From positions 1 through 54,948 of the forward strand of contig NZ_FRBR01000017.1 of the NCBI RefSeq assembly GCF_900142665.1: DNA of 54,948 bases, in the 5' to 3' direction. The translations under genes and the position numbers were made by a program. Below the pieces are notes generated by a model. It saw only the letters and a program-made list of their open reading frames with translations, had not been told where the DNA came from and ran no database searches. Shown piece by piece: positions 17,665 to 27,963 of this stretch. This DNA is from Roseovarius pacificus (GTDB lineage: Bacteria > Pseudomonadota > Alphaproteobacteria > Rhodobacterales > Rhodobacteraceae). Numbering within the stretch: position 1 is the stretch's first letter; each line of letters starts with the position of its first letter.

Positions 17665-18128
17665 TGCATCTCCTTTGGCTCGCCCCACCTCTCCCTGAGG
17701 TGGGAAATGATCTGATCGCGGGTCTGCCGGTAGGCGTCCAACTTGGCCTCCCGTGTCTCACCGAGGCCCGTAGGGTCCATGATCGGCCAATAGATGACAT
17801 CCAGATGAAACACCCGCGTCAGCTCCAGCGCCCTGCGCTGGCTGGCCGGGCTGAGCGCGACGATCAGGTCGAACGACGACAGGTCATCGCCCCATTGCTC
17901 CATCTCGTCGAAACTGCGGGTACGATGCCGGGCCAGTTCCACCCCGACCTCATCGCAGACCGCGATGGAAAATCCGTCGATTTCCATGTCACTTTTGACA
18001 CCCGCCGACTGGACGTAAACATCTGTTCCATAAAACTTTTTCATGAGACCTTCGGCCATCGGCGAGCGCACTGCATTATGATCGCAGCAAAACAAGACCG
18101 ATTGGGGAAGCTCACAGGCCACCGCCAT
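17661..18128 (-). CDS. Low-molecular-weight protein tyrosine phosphatase-like protein
   Basis: This 155-residue member of the LMW-PTP/arsenate reductase fold has the P-loop CDHNAVR (C15-x5-R21) followed by S22, and the general-acid loop MDPTG near residue 123. The motif is intact, so phosphatase activity is plausible. The ATG at 18128 (MAVACELPQS) shares one base with the UPF0262 stop (TGATG). The position directly after hisD and UPF0262 is conserved in Rhodobacterales. Both LMW-PTP and ArsC functions are possible; no ars genes are nearby. Confidence 0.85.
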   Translation of the reverse strand: MAVACELPQSVLFCCDHNAVRSPMAEGLMKKFYGTDVYVQSAGVKSDMEIDGFSIAVCDEVGVELARHRTRSFDEMEQWGDDLSSFDLIVALSPASQRRALELTRVFHLDVIYWPIMDPTGLGETREAKLDAYRQTRDQIISHLRERWGEPKEMQ

Positions 18129-18613
18129 CAGCCCCCAAAATGCAGCACGCAGATCAGCGTGAACAGGCGCCGTGCGGTATCGTTGTCGACCTTGGCCTTG
18201 CCGTCCAGCCGCTCTTCCAGAATACGCGCGCCTTCGTTGTGAATCCCCCGCCGCGCCATGTCGATGGTCTCGATCTGGGCCGGCGGCATGTTCCTGACCG
18301 CGTCGAAATAGCTTTCGCAAATCTGCCAGTAATCCTTGACCACCTGCCGGAACGGCGACAGCGACAGATGAAACTCCGCCGCCGGGTTTTCATCCTCCGT
18401 GCGGATATCGAAGACCAGCCGCTTGTCACGGATCGACAGGCCAACACGATAAGGCCCGTCCGGCACCACCCGATCATCGCGTTTTGGCAGGGCAAAGGAA
18501 TTTTCCTCGATCAGGTCGAACATGGCGACCTTGCGCTCCTGCTCGATCTCGGGGGTTGGCGGGGGCAGGTTGGCGTCGTCCAACTCGATATGGCAGATAC
18601 GCGACATTTTCAT
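18128..18613 (-). CDS. UPF0262 family protein
   Basis: This 161-residue protein matches the UPF0262 family. It begins MSRICHIELDD and contains ERKVAMFDLIEENSF, YRVGLSIRDKRLVFDIR and FRQVVKDYWQICESYFDAVR, ending in LFTLICVLHFGG. The family is restricted mainly to Alphaproteobacteria, almost always sits next to hisD, and has no assigned function. The start overlaps the hisD stop by 4 bases (ATGA). The second Met two codons on is an alternative start. Confidence 0.9.
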   Translation of the reverse strand: MKMSRICHIELDDANLPPPTPEIEQERKVAMFDLIEENSFALPKRDDRVVPDGPYRVGLSIRDKRLVFDIRTEDENPAAEFHLSLSPFRQVVKDYWQICESYFDAVRNMPPAQIETIDMARRGIHNEGARILEERLDGKAKVDNDTARRLFTLICVLHFGG

Positions 18614-19914
18614 TGCTCGTTCAAATGGTTAAGGCGGGCTGTCACTGACAGGCCATGCGCCTCGAGGCTTTCGGAAGTGGCCAGCGTCTCCGCAACCGGT
18701 CCAATCGCGCGCAGCGCGGCCGGTGTCATGCGGGCCATGGTGGTGCGTTTGACGAAATCCATCACGCTCAAACCCGACGAGAAGCGCGCCGAACGCGCCG
18801 TCGGCAATACGTGATTGGGCCCGCCGACGTAATCGCCGATAGCCTCCGGCGTCCATGCCCCGAGGAAGATTGCGCCCGCATGGGTGATCTTTTTGGCCAG
18901 AGCTTCCGCATCGCTGACGCATAGTTCAAGATGCTCCGGCGCGATCCTGTTCGACAATTCGGCGGCAGTATCCATATCCGGCACCGTGATGATGGCCCCG
19001 AAATCGCGCCAACTGGCCCCGGCGATCTTGCGCCGCTCAAGCGTTTGCAAATGCCGGTCGATTGCGGCCTCGACGGCCTTGGCCATGGCCGGATCGTCCG
19101 TAATAAGAATGGATTGCGCGCTTTCGTCGTGTTCTGCCTGGCTGAGCATATCAAGCGCGATCCAGTCGGGATTATTGTCCCGGTCCGCAATCACGAGGAT
19201 TTCCGACGGTCCGGCAATCATGTCGATCCCCACACGCCCGAACACGCGCCGCTTGGCCGCCGCAACAAAGGCATTTCCCGGCCCGGTGATCTTGTCCACC
19301 GGCGCGATGGTTTCGGTCCCATAGGCCAGGGCGGCAATCGCCTGCGCACCGCCCACGCGGTAAACCTCATCCACGCCAGAAAGGCGCGCGGCCAGCAAAA
19401 CCAGCGGATTGGCCTGACCATCAGGGGTCGGCACGGTAATGGCCAGCCGTTCGACACCCGCAACTTTGGCCGGAATCGCATTCATCAGAACCGATGACGG
19501 GTACGAGGCCAGCCCCCCCGGCACATAGAGCCCCGCCGCACTGACCGGCGTCCAACGCCACCCCAGTGTCGCGCCAGCCTCGTCGGTCCAACTGACATCC
19601 TCGGGCAGTTGGCGTTCGTGATAGGCACGAATGCGATCCGCAGCGATCTGCAAAGCCTCGCGTTCATGCGCAGGAACCTCCGCGATCAGCGCATCGACCT
19701 CTTCGCGGGAAAAACGCAGCGTTTCCGGCGTCAACTCCAGCCGGTCGAACCTGGCCGTCAATTCGATCACCGCCGCATCGCCCCGCGCACGAACATCGGC
19801 GATGATCGCGGCAACCGCATCGTCCACATCGGCAGACTCTTCGCGTTTCGCCCCCAGAAGGGCGGTAAACTCAGCCTCGAAACCGGCGTCGGTCGCGTTC
19901 AGATAGACGGGCAT
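18610..19914 (-). CDS. hisD: Histidinol dehydrogenase
   Basis: HisD carries out the last two steps of histidine synthesis, oxidising L-histidinol to L-histidine with NAD+ and zinc. The 434 residues equal the family length. Signatures include VGGAQAIAALAYGTETI, the GPSEILVIAD segment, LSQAEHDESAQSIL and APEHLELCVSD. Catalytic and zinc-binding His/Glu residues are in place. The start MPVYLNATD at 19914 has AAGGAGAGG just upstream; the frame extends 19 codons further without support. It leads a block of five genes that overlap by 1-4 bases. The DUF2948 gene lies 231 bases upstream. Confidence 0.95.
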   Translation of the reverse strand: MPVYLNATDAGFEAEFTALLGAKREESADVDDAVAAIIADVRARGDAAVIELTARFDRLELTPETLRFSREEVDALIAEVPAHEREALQIAADRIRAYHERQLPEDVSWTDEAGATLGWRWTPVSAAGLYVPGGLASYPSSVLMNAIPAKVAGVERLAITVPTPDGQANPLVLLAARLSGVDEVYRVGGAQAIAALAYGTETIAPVDKITGPGNAFVAAAKRRVFGRVGIDMIAGPSEILVIADRDNNPDWIALDMLSQAEHDESAQSILITDDPAMAKAVEAAIDRHLQTLERRKIAGASWRDFGAIITVPDMDTAAELSNRIAPEHLELCVSDAEALAKKITHAGAIFLGAWTPEAIGDYVGGPNHVLPTARSARFSSGLSVMDFVKRTTMARMTPAALRAIGPVAETLATSESLEAHGLSVTARLNHLNEQ

Positions 19915-20145
19915 TTCACCTCTCCTTGCAGGGCAACCCCTTAAAACGAACCGTAACGCGGCACAAGCCACGAGCCTTGTGGCAAAGCTCTTTTCGACAC
20001 GACCTGTCTACGGATAATGCAGAGCGCGAAAGGCGTTGCGCCTTGCGCGACGGGAAAGCCGCCAGGACCATGGCGTGCGGAGGTACCCTGTTCTTGGCCT
20101 GATATCCGGGATCGGCCCCGAGATGTACGTCCGGTGGCCGGTGCC

Positions 20146-20616
20146 TCAATCCCCGTGTTCCGGCCTCTTGCCCGAAGGTGCCCGATACGGGCGCGTCACG
20201 TCTTTCAGCGTGACTTCCAGCGCCTCGACCTCAAGGCGCAAGGCCCCGTCACCCGCCAGGGTCAGCAACAGGTATCCCATCCCTTCCTCGCCCGGCTGGA
20301 ACTCGATGGACAACAGCGACAGGATCGTCCCCTTGTCCGAGCGGTCGATACCCTGGCTGGCAACGCGCAACACGTTGTCGACGGCCAGAACGGATTGCAC
20401 ACGCTCGGGGGCGTGGCGGGACTGCCCTTGGTCCTCCCACCGGAAGCGGTTAAGAAGTAACGCAAAACGCCCCTCACCGGAACGCCACGTCATCTCCGTG
20501 ATCGGAAAGACTGCATCCTGCGCAAGCGACGAGATCACCTGCAAATCCTCGGGGTCCATCGCCCCGAGGTTTACCGGCGCCTCGCGCCCCTCTTCAAATG
20601 TTGCATCGTTCGTCAC
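20146..20616 (-). CDS. DUF2948 family protein
   Basis: This 156-residue protein corresponds to DUF2948, an alphaproteobacterial family found between murA and hisD. Visible conserved parts are [34 protein letters not shown] and [19 protein letters not shown]. There is no signal peptide or membrane segment, so it is cytoplasmic. The function is unknown. Its start overlaps murA by 4 bases. Downstream, 231 bases before hisD hold no gene I can support, only a GAGC...GCTC hairpin near 19970-19988. Confidence 0.85.
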   Translation of the reverse strand: MTNDATFEEGREAPVNLGAMDPEDLQVISSLAQDAVFPITEMTWRSGEGRFALLLNRFRWEDQGQSRHAPERVQSVLAVDNVLRVASQGIDRSDKGTILSLLSIEFQPGEEGMGYLLLTLAGDGALRLEVEALEVTLKDVTRPYRAPSGKRPEHGD

Positions 20617-21881
20617 TGTCCTGACACCCGTTCAATCCGTGCCCCGAGGTTCCCGAGCTTTTCCTCGACCCGCTCATAGCCGCGATCAAGATGATATACG
20701 CGGTTCACAATCGTTTCTCCTTCGGCGGCCAGACCGGCCAGGATCAACGATACGCTGGCCCGCAGGTCCGTGGCCATTACCGGCGCGCCCTTCAACCGTT
20801 CCACCCCCGTCACCGTGGCCGTTCCGCCATGAACGTCGATCTGCGCCCCCATGCGCATCAGCTCCGGCGCATGCATGAAACGGTTTTCGAAGATTTTCTC
20901 TTCGAGAACGCTGACACCTTCGGCGGTACACATCAAGGCCATCATCTGCGCCTGCAAATCGGTCGGGAACCCCGGAAACGGCTCGGTCGTGACGTCCACG
21001 GCCTTGATGCGGCCATTGCGACGCGCGACTTTCAGGCCCTTTTCGGTCTCGGAAACCTCGATCCCTGCTTCGTCCAGTTTTTCGCAGAACGCGCCAACAA
21101 GGTCGATGCGCCCGCCAAGGCATTCCACCTCGCCACCACAGATTGCCGGCGCCAGCATGTAGGTGCCCAATTCGATCCGGTCCGTCACCACAGGATGAGT
21201 CGCCCCGCCCAACCGGTCGACACCCTGAATGGTGATGGTATCTGTCCCGTCACCATCGATCTGCGCGCCCATGCGGCGCAGGCAATCGGCCAGATCGACG
21301 ATCTCGGGCTCGCGCGCGGCATTTTTCAGCACCGTCGTTCCCTTGGCCAGCGTGGCCGCCATCAGCGCGTTTTCGGTCGCGCCGACCGACACCAGCGGAA
21401 AATCGACGATCCCACCCTTCAAGCCACCCGGTGCCTTGGCATGGACATAACCGTCCTTCAGGTCGAGTTCCGCGCCCATGGCCTCGAGCGCGCGCAAGTG
21501 CAGATCGACGGGCCGCGCCCCGATGGCGCATCCGCCCGGCAACGAAACGACGGCATGCCCGTCACGCGCCAGCAAAGGCCCGAGCACGAGAATCGAGGCG
21601 CGCATCTTGCGCACGATCTCGTAGTCGGCAACGTGACTGCTCAATGCGTGGCTGGACATCGCCAACACCTGACCGTCCTGCAATTGCGACACCTCGGCCC
21701 CCAGAGATTGCAGCAGTGCCGACATGGTCTTGATGTCGCTCAATCGTGGCGCATTGGTCAAAGTCAGCGGCTCGTCACTCAGCAATGTGGCCGGCATCAG
21801 GGTCAGGCAGGCGTTCTTGGCCCCCGCAATCGGAATCTGGCCATTCAAGGGGCCATTGCCCGTAACGATAATCGAATCCAT
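20613..21881 (-). CDS. murA: UDP-N-acetylglucosamine 1-carboxyvinyltransferase
   Basis: MurA transfers enolpyruvate from PEP to UDP-GlcNAc, the first committed step of peptidoglycan precursor synthesis in the cytoplasm. The protein has 422 residues. K22 and N23 lie in GAKNACL. The catalytic and fosfomycin-reactive Cys is C118 in [17 protein letters not shown] fosfomycin-sensitive enzyme is expected because this Cys is retained. AAGGA lies 10 bases before the start, inside the end of the 52-aa gene upstream, which suggests coupled translation. Confidence 0.96.
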   Translation of the reverse strand: MDSIIVTGNGPLNGQIPIAGAKNACLTLMPATLLSDEPLTLTNAPRLSDIKTMSALLQSLGAEVSQLQDGQVLAMSSHALSSHVADYEIVRKMRASILVLGPLLARDGHAVVSLPGGCAIGARPVDLHLRALEAMGAELDLKDGYVHAKAPGGLKGGIVDFPLVSVGATENALMAATLAKGTTVLKNAAREPEIVDLADCLRRMGAQIDGDGTDTITIQGVDRLGGATHPVVTDRIELGTYMLAPAICGGEVECLGGRIDLVGAFCEKLDEAGIEVSETEKGLKVARRNGRIKAVDVTTEPFPGFPTDLQAQMMALMCTAEGVSVLEEKIFENRFMHAPELMRMGAQIDVHGGTATVTGVERLKGAPVMATDLRASVSLILAGLAAEGETIVNRVYHLDRGYERVEEKLGNLGARIERVSGQ

Positions 21882-21887
21882 ACTGCT

Positions 21888-22046
21888 CTAGTCCTTGTCC
21901 TCGGAGGGGCTTGCCGAATTATCCGGCTCACGACCGCGCTGCTGCGCCTTACGGCGCGCCAGATTGGCCTTCAAGGCCGCTTTCAGACGGTCCTCGCGGT
22001 CTGCGGCGTTTTTGTCGGGCTTTTTGCCGGGCTGTTTTTCTTTCAT
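21888..22046 (-). CDS. Small basic, highly charged protein (52 aa)
   Basis: An ATG at 22046 preceded by AGAAGGGACC opens a 52-residue frame. It starts MKEKQPGKKPDKNAADREDR, continues LKAALKANLARRKAQQRGRE and ends SPSEDKD. The N-terminus is very basic, the middle forms an amphipathic Ala/Arg/Lys helix, and the tail is acidic. It ends 6 bases before murA on the same strand. I recall similar short proteins next to murA in roseobacters, with no known role. Good ribosome binding site and gene spacing support it as real. Confidence 0.65.
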   Translation of the reverse strand: MKEKQPGKKPDKNAADREDRLKAALKANLARRKAQQRGREPDNSASPSEDKD

Positions 22047-22090
22047 GGTCCCTTCTCTACAGCAGGTGTAAAAAAGCGTCCAGATTACGC

Positions 22091-22119
22091 TTGCACCGTC
22101 GGACAGAAGCGTCTAATCA
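22091..22119 (+). promoter_or_regulatory. Promoter of tRNA-Thr
   Basis: TTGCAC (22091-22096) and TAATCA (22114-22119) are separated by exactly 17 bases. Transcription would start a few bases before the mature tRNA at 22134. Confidence 0.5.
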
Positions 22120-22133
22120 GCGCGCCACGATGT

Positions 22134-22208
22134 GCTGCTGTAGCTCAGTGGTAGAGCGCACCCTTGGTAAGGGTGAGGTCGGGAGTTCAATCCTCCCCAG
22201 CAGCACCA
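22134..22208 (+). tRNA. tRNA-Thr (anticodon GGT)
   Basis: The full cloverleaf can be folded: acceptor GCTGCTG/CAGCAGC, D-arm GCTC..GAGC, anticodon stem CACCC/GGGTG with loop TTGGTAA (anticodon GGT, reading ACC), and T-arm GGGAG/CTCCC with TTCAATC. The discriminator base is A and CCA is encoded. Length 75 bases with CCA. Confidence 0.97.
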
Positions 22209-22252
22209 TTTCCCTTCCCGGCAATTTGACGCTCAACCTCGGAAAGTGGCCC

Positions 22253-23394
<1,142 letters not shown>

Positions 23395-23426
23395 AACACC
23401 CACCCTTTGCTGCAAAGGGGGCGAAC

Positions 23427-24350
23427 TTGGCAAAGGACCGCGCACAGTCTGAAGACTTTACCGGCCCGCTCAAGCGATTGTTGCTGGGCGTTGTCTTTTT
23501 GTGCCTGCTTGGGCTGTTTCTGCTCTGGCGCATCGACAGCCCTCGGGTCGAACGCTTCCGCGCGCAGGTGGTGGACCGTGTGGTGCCCAGTTTCGACTGG
23601 GCCATGGCGCCCGTCACGGCAACCGTGAACATCCTGCGTGATTTCCAAAGCTATCAACGCATCTATCAGCAAAATCAGGAACTTCGCCGCGAACTACAGC
23701 AGATGAAGGCCTGGAAAGAGGCCGCGCTGCAACTGGAGCAGGAAAATGCCCGCCTGCTTGACCTGAACAACGTGCAACTCGATCCGCGCCTGACCTTCGT
23801 CACCGGCGTGGTCATGGCCGACAGCGGTTCGCCCTTCCGGCAATCGGTGCTGATCAATGTCGGCAGCCGGGACGGGATCGTCGATGGTTGGGCCGCCATG
23901 GACGGGCTGGGGCTGGTCGGGAGGATTTCAGGTGTGGGGAACAACACCGCGCGTGTCGTTCTGCTGACCGACACCTCCAGCCGCATTCCGGTAACGATAC
24001 AGCCCTCGGGCCAGCGCGCACTGTTGATCGGTGACAATACCGCGGCACCGATCGTTGATTTCATCGAAGCCCCGGAAACCGTTCGACCGGGCGACCGTGT
24101 GATGACCTCGGGCGACGGCAATGTTTTTCCAGCGGGTCTTCTGGTCGGGCAACTGGCTCAGGATCCCGGCGGGCGCATGCGGGTACGCCTGTCTGCCGAT
24201 TACGAACGGCTGGAGTTCCTGCGTGTTCTGCGCAGCTATAGCAACGAAACCATTGATCATCCGGGACGCCTGATCGCCCCAGAGGTTCTGCCTGAAACAT
24301 CGGGAAGCCCGGCCCCCGAAAACACCATCGGCGAGGCAGGCGATGGCTGA
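23427..24350 (+). CDS. mreC: Rod shape-determining protein MreC
   Basis: MreC is a bitopic periplasmic scaffold of the elongasome and activates PBP2. The 307 residues have one membrane helix (LLLGVVFLCLLGLFLLW, about 16-32), a coiled coil (about 75-112, QNQELRRELQQMKAWKEAALQLEQEN) and the beta-barrel MreC domain (TFVTGVVMADSGSPFRQSVLIN... to about 280). I chose the TTG at 23427 (MAKDRAQSED), which has AAGGGGG 6 bases upstream. It overlaps mreD by 8 bases. Confidence 0.93.
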   Translation: MAKDRAQSEDFTGPLKRLLLGVVFLCLLGLFLLWRIDSPRVERFRAQVVDRVVPSFDWAMAPVTATVNILRDFQSYQRIYQQNQELRRELQQMKAWKEAALQLEQENARLLDLNNVQLDPRLTFVTGVVMADSGSPFRQSVLINVGSRDGIVDGWAAMDGLGLVGRISGVGNNTARVVLLTDTSSRIPVTIQPSGQRALLIGDNTAAPIVDFIEAPETVRPGDRVMTSGDGNVFPAGLLVGQLAQDPGGRMRVRLSADYERLEFLRVLRSYSNETIDHPGRLIAPEVLPETSGSPAPENTIGEAGDG

Positions 24351-24882
24351 GCGGAAATCCCCCAATCGCTGGAGCATGCGTGTTCTTTATCTGGCGCTGT
24401 GCCTGACGCTCGTTTTCTTGCATCTGCTACCGCTCGATACCCTGCCGCGCGGTTGGGCCGGGCCTGATCTGATGCTGGCCCTGACATTCGCCTGGGTGCT
24501 GCGCCGTCCCGATTATGTTCCGCCGCTGCTGATCGCTGGCGTTTTCCTTTTAACCGATCTTCTGTTCCAGCGTCCGCCCGGTCTGTGGGCCGCCTTCGTC
24601 CTGATCAGTTCGCAAACTCTGCGCAACCGGGAAGCAGGCCTGCGCGACCTGACTTTTGCAATGGAATGGCTGAATGTGGCGACAACGCTGGTTGCCCTGA
24701 CAATCGGCTATCGGATCGTTCTGACTATCATGCTGGTCGATCAGGTGCCGCTTGGGCTAAGCTTGATGCAACTGGTGGCGACGCTTGTGGTTTATCCTCT
24801 GGTCGCCTTCGCTTCGCAGACCGTGCTGCGCGTACGCAAAATCGCACCGGGCGATGTCGATGCACTTGGAGGCCGAACATGA
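24343..24882 (+). CDS. mreD: Rod shape-determining protein MreD
   Basis: This 179-residue polytopic membrane protein has about five predicted helices (for example VLYLALCLTLVFLHLLPL and VATTLVALTIGYRIVLTIML). Length and hydropathy match MreD, and its place between mreC and mrdA supports the call. MreD completes the MreBCD complex in the inner membrane. Start overlaps mreC by 8 bases; its stop overlaps mrdA by 4 bases (ATGA). Confidence 0.88.
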   Translation: MAERKSPNRWSMRVLYLALCLTLVFLHLLPLDTLPRGWAGPDLMLALTFAWVLRRPDYVPPLLIAGVFLLTDLLFQRPPGLWAAFVLISSQTLRNREAGLRDLTFAMEWLNVATTLVALTIGYRIVLTIMLVDQVPLGLSLMQLVATLVVYPLVAFASQTVLRVRKIAPGDVDALGGRT

Positions 24883-26822
24883 GGCGCCCCCCCCGCGATA
24901 ACGCCGAAAGCCTTCGCCGGATCACCCGGCGCGCCATGATCCTCGGCGGTGCGCAAGCCGCTTTCGTAGGCGTGTTGGGATTGCGGATGCGGTTCATGCA
25001 GGTCGATCAGGCCGACCAGTTCCGCCTGCTGGCCGAAGAAAACCGCATCAAGATTCGCCTGATCCCTCCGGCCCGCGGTCGTATCTTTGACCGAAACGGC
25101 GCCGTCGTCGCGGAAAACGTCCCCAGCTATCGCATCACCATGGTTCGGGAAGAGGTCGGCGATATAGACGAGGTCATCAGCCGTCTCGCCAGGCTGGTCG
25201 AACTGGACCCCGATGAACTGGAACGCGCCCGCCGCGATCTTGAGGAATTGCGTGGCGACACCCCGGTAACCGTCGCCGACAGGGTCAGTTGGGGCGATAT
25301 CAGCCGCGTTGCGGTGAATACCCCGGCCCTTCCGGGCATCACCCCCGAAGTCGGCCTGTCCCGCCGCTATCCTCAGGGAACCGATTATGCGCATGTCATC
25401 GGCTATGTCGGTCCGGTCAGTGATCGCGATCTCGAACAGATCGACGCCCCCGATCAACTGCTGCTGATCCCCCGGTTTCAGATCGGCAAGATCGGTCTGG
25501 AGGCACAGCGCGAAAACCTGTTGCGTGGCAAGGCAGGCAACAAGCGGGTCGAAGTCAACGCCTCGGGCCGCATAATGCGCGAACTGGATCGCCAGGAAGG
25601 CCAGGCAGGGTCCGATTTGCAGATCACGATCGACAACGCCCTGCAATCCTATACCCACGCCCGCCTGGCCGAAGAAAGCGCCGCCGCCGTGGTGATCGAC
25701 TGTGAAACAGGCGATCTGCTGGCCTGCACCTCGTCCCCCAGCTACGATCCCAACCTGTTTGTGCGCGGCATTTCCGTGACCGAGTACAAAGCGCTGCTCG
25801 ACAACAAATACCGCCCCCTGCCCAATAAGGCGGTGCAGGGTATCTATCCCCCCGGCTCCACTTTCAAGATGGTCACCGCCCTGGCCGCACTGGAAGACGG
25901 ACAGATCGATCCCGCCGAAACCGTCTATTGCCCCGGCCACCTCGAAGTCAGCGGGCGCCGGTTCCACTGCTGGAAACGCGCCGGTCATGGCAATGTGGAC
26001 CTGCACCGGTCCTTGCGCGAAAGCTGTGACATCTATTACTACGAACTGGCACTGCGCACCGGCATCGAAAAGATCAGCGCCATGGCCCGGCGGCTGGGGC
26101 TGGGTGTCCAGCACGATCTGCCGATGACCTCCGTTGCGGCGGGGCTGGCCCCGACCAAGGACTGGAAGCTGATCAACAAGGGCAATGACTGGGTGATCGG
26201 CGACAGCGTCAATGCGGCCATCGGACAGGGTTTCGTCTTATCGTCGCCCCTGCAGCTTGCCGTGATGACGGCACGTCTGGCGACGAACCGCCAGGTTGCC
26301 CCGCGCCTGATCAAGTCTATCGACGGTGTCGAACAGCCCACAGGCCACGGCGAAGACCTTGGCCTGAACGAGAACATCCTGCGCGAGGTCCGCAAGGCGA
26401 TGTTCGCTGTCTCGAACAATCGCCGCGGCACGGCCTATTCCAGCCGTATCATCGAAGATGCCTTTCGCATGGCGGGCAAAACCGGCACCAGTCAGGTCCG
26501 CAACATCACCGCTGCCGAACGAGCCCGTGGCGTAACCCGAAATTCCGACCTGCCCTGGGAAAGACGCGATCACGCCCTGTTCGTGAATTTCGCTCCGTTC
26601 GATGCGCCCAAGGTGGCCGTTGCCGTAGTCGTCGAACACGGCGGCGGAGGCTCGACAGCCGCCGCGCCGATCGCCCGCGACATCACCTTGCAGGCCCTTT
26701 ATGGCGAAGACCCGCCGCTGACGGCCTACCCCGCCAAGGACCGGGGCCGCATCAAGACACAACAAGAGCAGTTGCGCCGCGCCCGCCCCTCGCAGGATGG
26801 CAGCGGGAGCGATCGGGCATGA
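24879..26822 (+). CDS. mrdA: Penicillin-binding protein 2 (elongation transpeptidase)
   Basis: PBP2 is the class B transpeptidase that cross-links new peptidoglycan during elongation, partnered by RodA. The 647 residues have a membrane anchor (about 20-38), the PBP dimerisation domain (about 60-235) and the transpeptidase domain with SxxK at S327-TFK330, the SxN-equivalent SCD at 382-384 and KTGT at 534-537. SCD instead of SxN is common in PBP2. I use the ATG at 24879 (MRRPPRDNAESL), coupled to mreD by ATGA; upstream extensions merely shadow mreD. Confidence 0.95.
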   Translation: MRRPPRDNAESLRRITRRAMILGGAQAAFVGVLGLRMRFMQVDQADQFRLLAEENRIKIRLIPPARGRIFDRNGAVVAENVPSYRITMVREEVGDIDEVISRLARLVELDPDELERARRDLEELRGDTPVTVADRVSWGDISRVAVNTPALPGITPEVGLSRRYPQGTDYAHVIGYVGPVSDRDLEQIDAPDQLLLIPRFQIGKIGLEAQRENLLRGKAGNKRVEVNASGRIMRELDRQEGQAGSDLQITIDNALQSYTHARLAEESAAAVVIDCETGDLLACTSSPSYDPNLFVRGISVTEYKALLDNKYRPLPNKAVQGIYPPGSTFKMVTALAALEDGQIDPAETVYCPGHLEVSGRRFHCWKRAGHGNVDLHRSLRESCDIYYYELALRTGIEKISAMARRLGLGVQHDLPMTSVAAGLAPTKDWKLINKGNDWVIGDSVNAAIGQGFVLSSPLQLAVMTARLATNRQVAPRLIKSIDGVEQPTGHGEDLGLNENILREVRKAMFAVSNNRRGTAYSSRIIEDAFRMAGKTGTSQVRNITAAERARGVTRNSDLPWERRDHALFVNFAPFDAPKVAVAVVVEHGGGGSTAAAPIARDITLQALYGEDPPLTAYPAKDRGRIKTQQEQLRRARPSQDGSGSDRA

Positions 26823-27958
26823 GCTATCTTGAGTACACGGTCAAAACGACACCGAGCGGTTTACGAAAGATTCTGTATCTGAACTGGCCGCTCGCCATTT
26901 TGCTGACCACTGTGGCAGGCGTCGGGTTTCTGATGCTCTATTCGGTGGCGGGCGGGTCCTTTACGCCCTGGGCCGAGCCGCAGATGAAACGCTATGCGCT
27001 CGGCTTTGTCATGATGTTGGCGGTGGCGGTGATCCCGATCTGGTTCTGGCGCAACATGGCCGTGCTGGCCTATGTGATATCGGTGCTTTTGCTGTTGGCG
27101 GTCGAGTTCTTCGGAACGGTCGGCATGGGGGCGCAGCGTTGGATCGACCTCGGATTCATGCGGCTGCAACCTTCGGAACTGATGAAGATCACGCTGATCA
27201 TGATGCTGGCCGCCTACTATGACTGGCTCCCGATGAACCGCGTGTCACGTCCTCTGTGGGTCTTGTTTCCGGTCGGGCTGATCCTGCTGCCGGTGGGGCT
27301 GGTATTACGCCAGCCCGATCTCGGCACCTCGATCCTTTTGATTACCGGTGGCGGGGTATTGATGTTTGTCGCCGGTGTTCACTGGGCCTATTTCGCCGCC
27401 GTCATCGCGCTTGGAATTTCCCTGGTCACGGCGGTCTTTCAAAGCCGCGGCACGGATTGGCAATTGCTGGCCGACTACCAGTATCGCAGGATCGACACGT
27501 TTCTCGATCCGTCCTCCGATCCATTGGGGGCCGGGTATCACATCACCCAGTCCAAGATCGCACTTGGCTCGGGCGGCTGGACGGGGCGCGGGTTCATGCA
27601 AGGCACGCAATCGCGGCTGAACTTCCTGCCGGAAAAACATACCGACTTCATCTTTACCACGCTGGCCGAAGAGTTCGGTTTCATCGGTGGTGTCTCCCTG
27701 CTCGGTCTGTATACGCTGATCCTCGTGTTCTGCATCGCTACAGCCCTGAACAACCGTGATCGGTTTTCATCGCTCCTGACCCTGGGGATCGCGATCACGT
27801 TCTTCCTGTTCTTCGCCGTCAACATGTCGATGGTCATGGGGCTGGCTCCTGTCGTCGGTGTGCCGCTCCCCCTGGTCAGCTACGGCGGGTCAGCCATGCT
27901 GGTGCTGATGATCGGCTTTGGATTGATCCAGAGCGCCCATATTCACAAACCGAGGTAA
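26819..27958 (+). CDS. rodA: RodA, SEDS peptidoglycan polymerase
   Basis: RodA is the SEDS-family glycosyltransferase that polymerises lipid II in the elongasome. The 379 residues contain about ten membrane helices. Family signatures include GMGAQRWIDLGFMRLQPSELMK, LRQPDLGTSILL and LPEKHTDFIFTTLAEEFGFIGG. The SEDS region ends in PLPLVSYGGSAML. The start overlaps mrdA by 4 bases (ATGA), consistent with fixed stoichiometry of the two partners. Confidence 0.96.
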   Translation: MSYLEYTVKTTPSGLRKILYLNWPLAILLTTVAGVGFLMLYSVAGGSFTPWAEPQMKRYALGFVMMLAVAVIPIWFWRNMAVLAYVISVLLLLAVEFFGTVGMGAQRWIDLGFMRLQPSELMKITLIMMLAAYYDWLPMNRVSRPLWVLFPVGLILLPVGLVLRQPDLGTSILLITGGGVLMFVAGVHWAYFAAVIALGISLVTAVFQSRGTDWQLLADYQYRRIDTFLDPSSDPLGAGYHITQSKIALGSGGWTGRGFMQGTQSRLNFLPEKHTDFIFTTLAEEFGFIGGVSLLGLYTLILVFCIATALNNRDRFSSLLTLGIAITFFLFFAVNMSMVMGLAPVVGVPLPLVSYGGSAMLVLMIGFGLIQSAHIHKPR

Positions 27959-27963
27959 GACCG

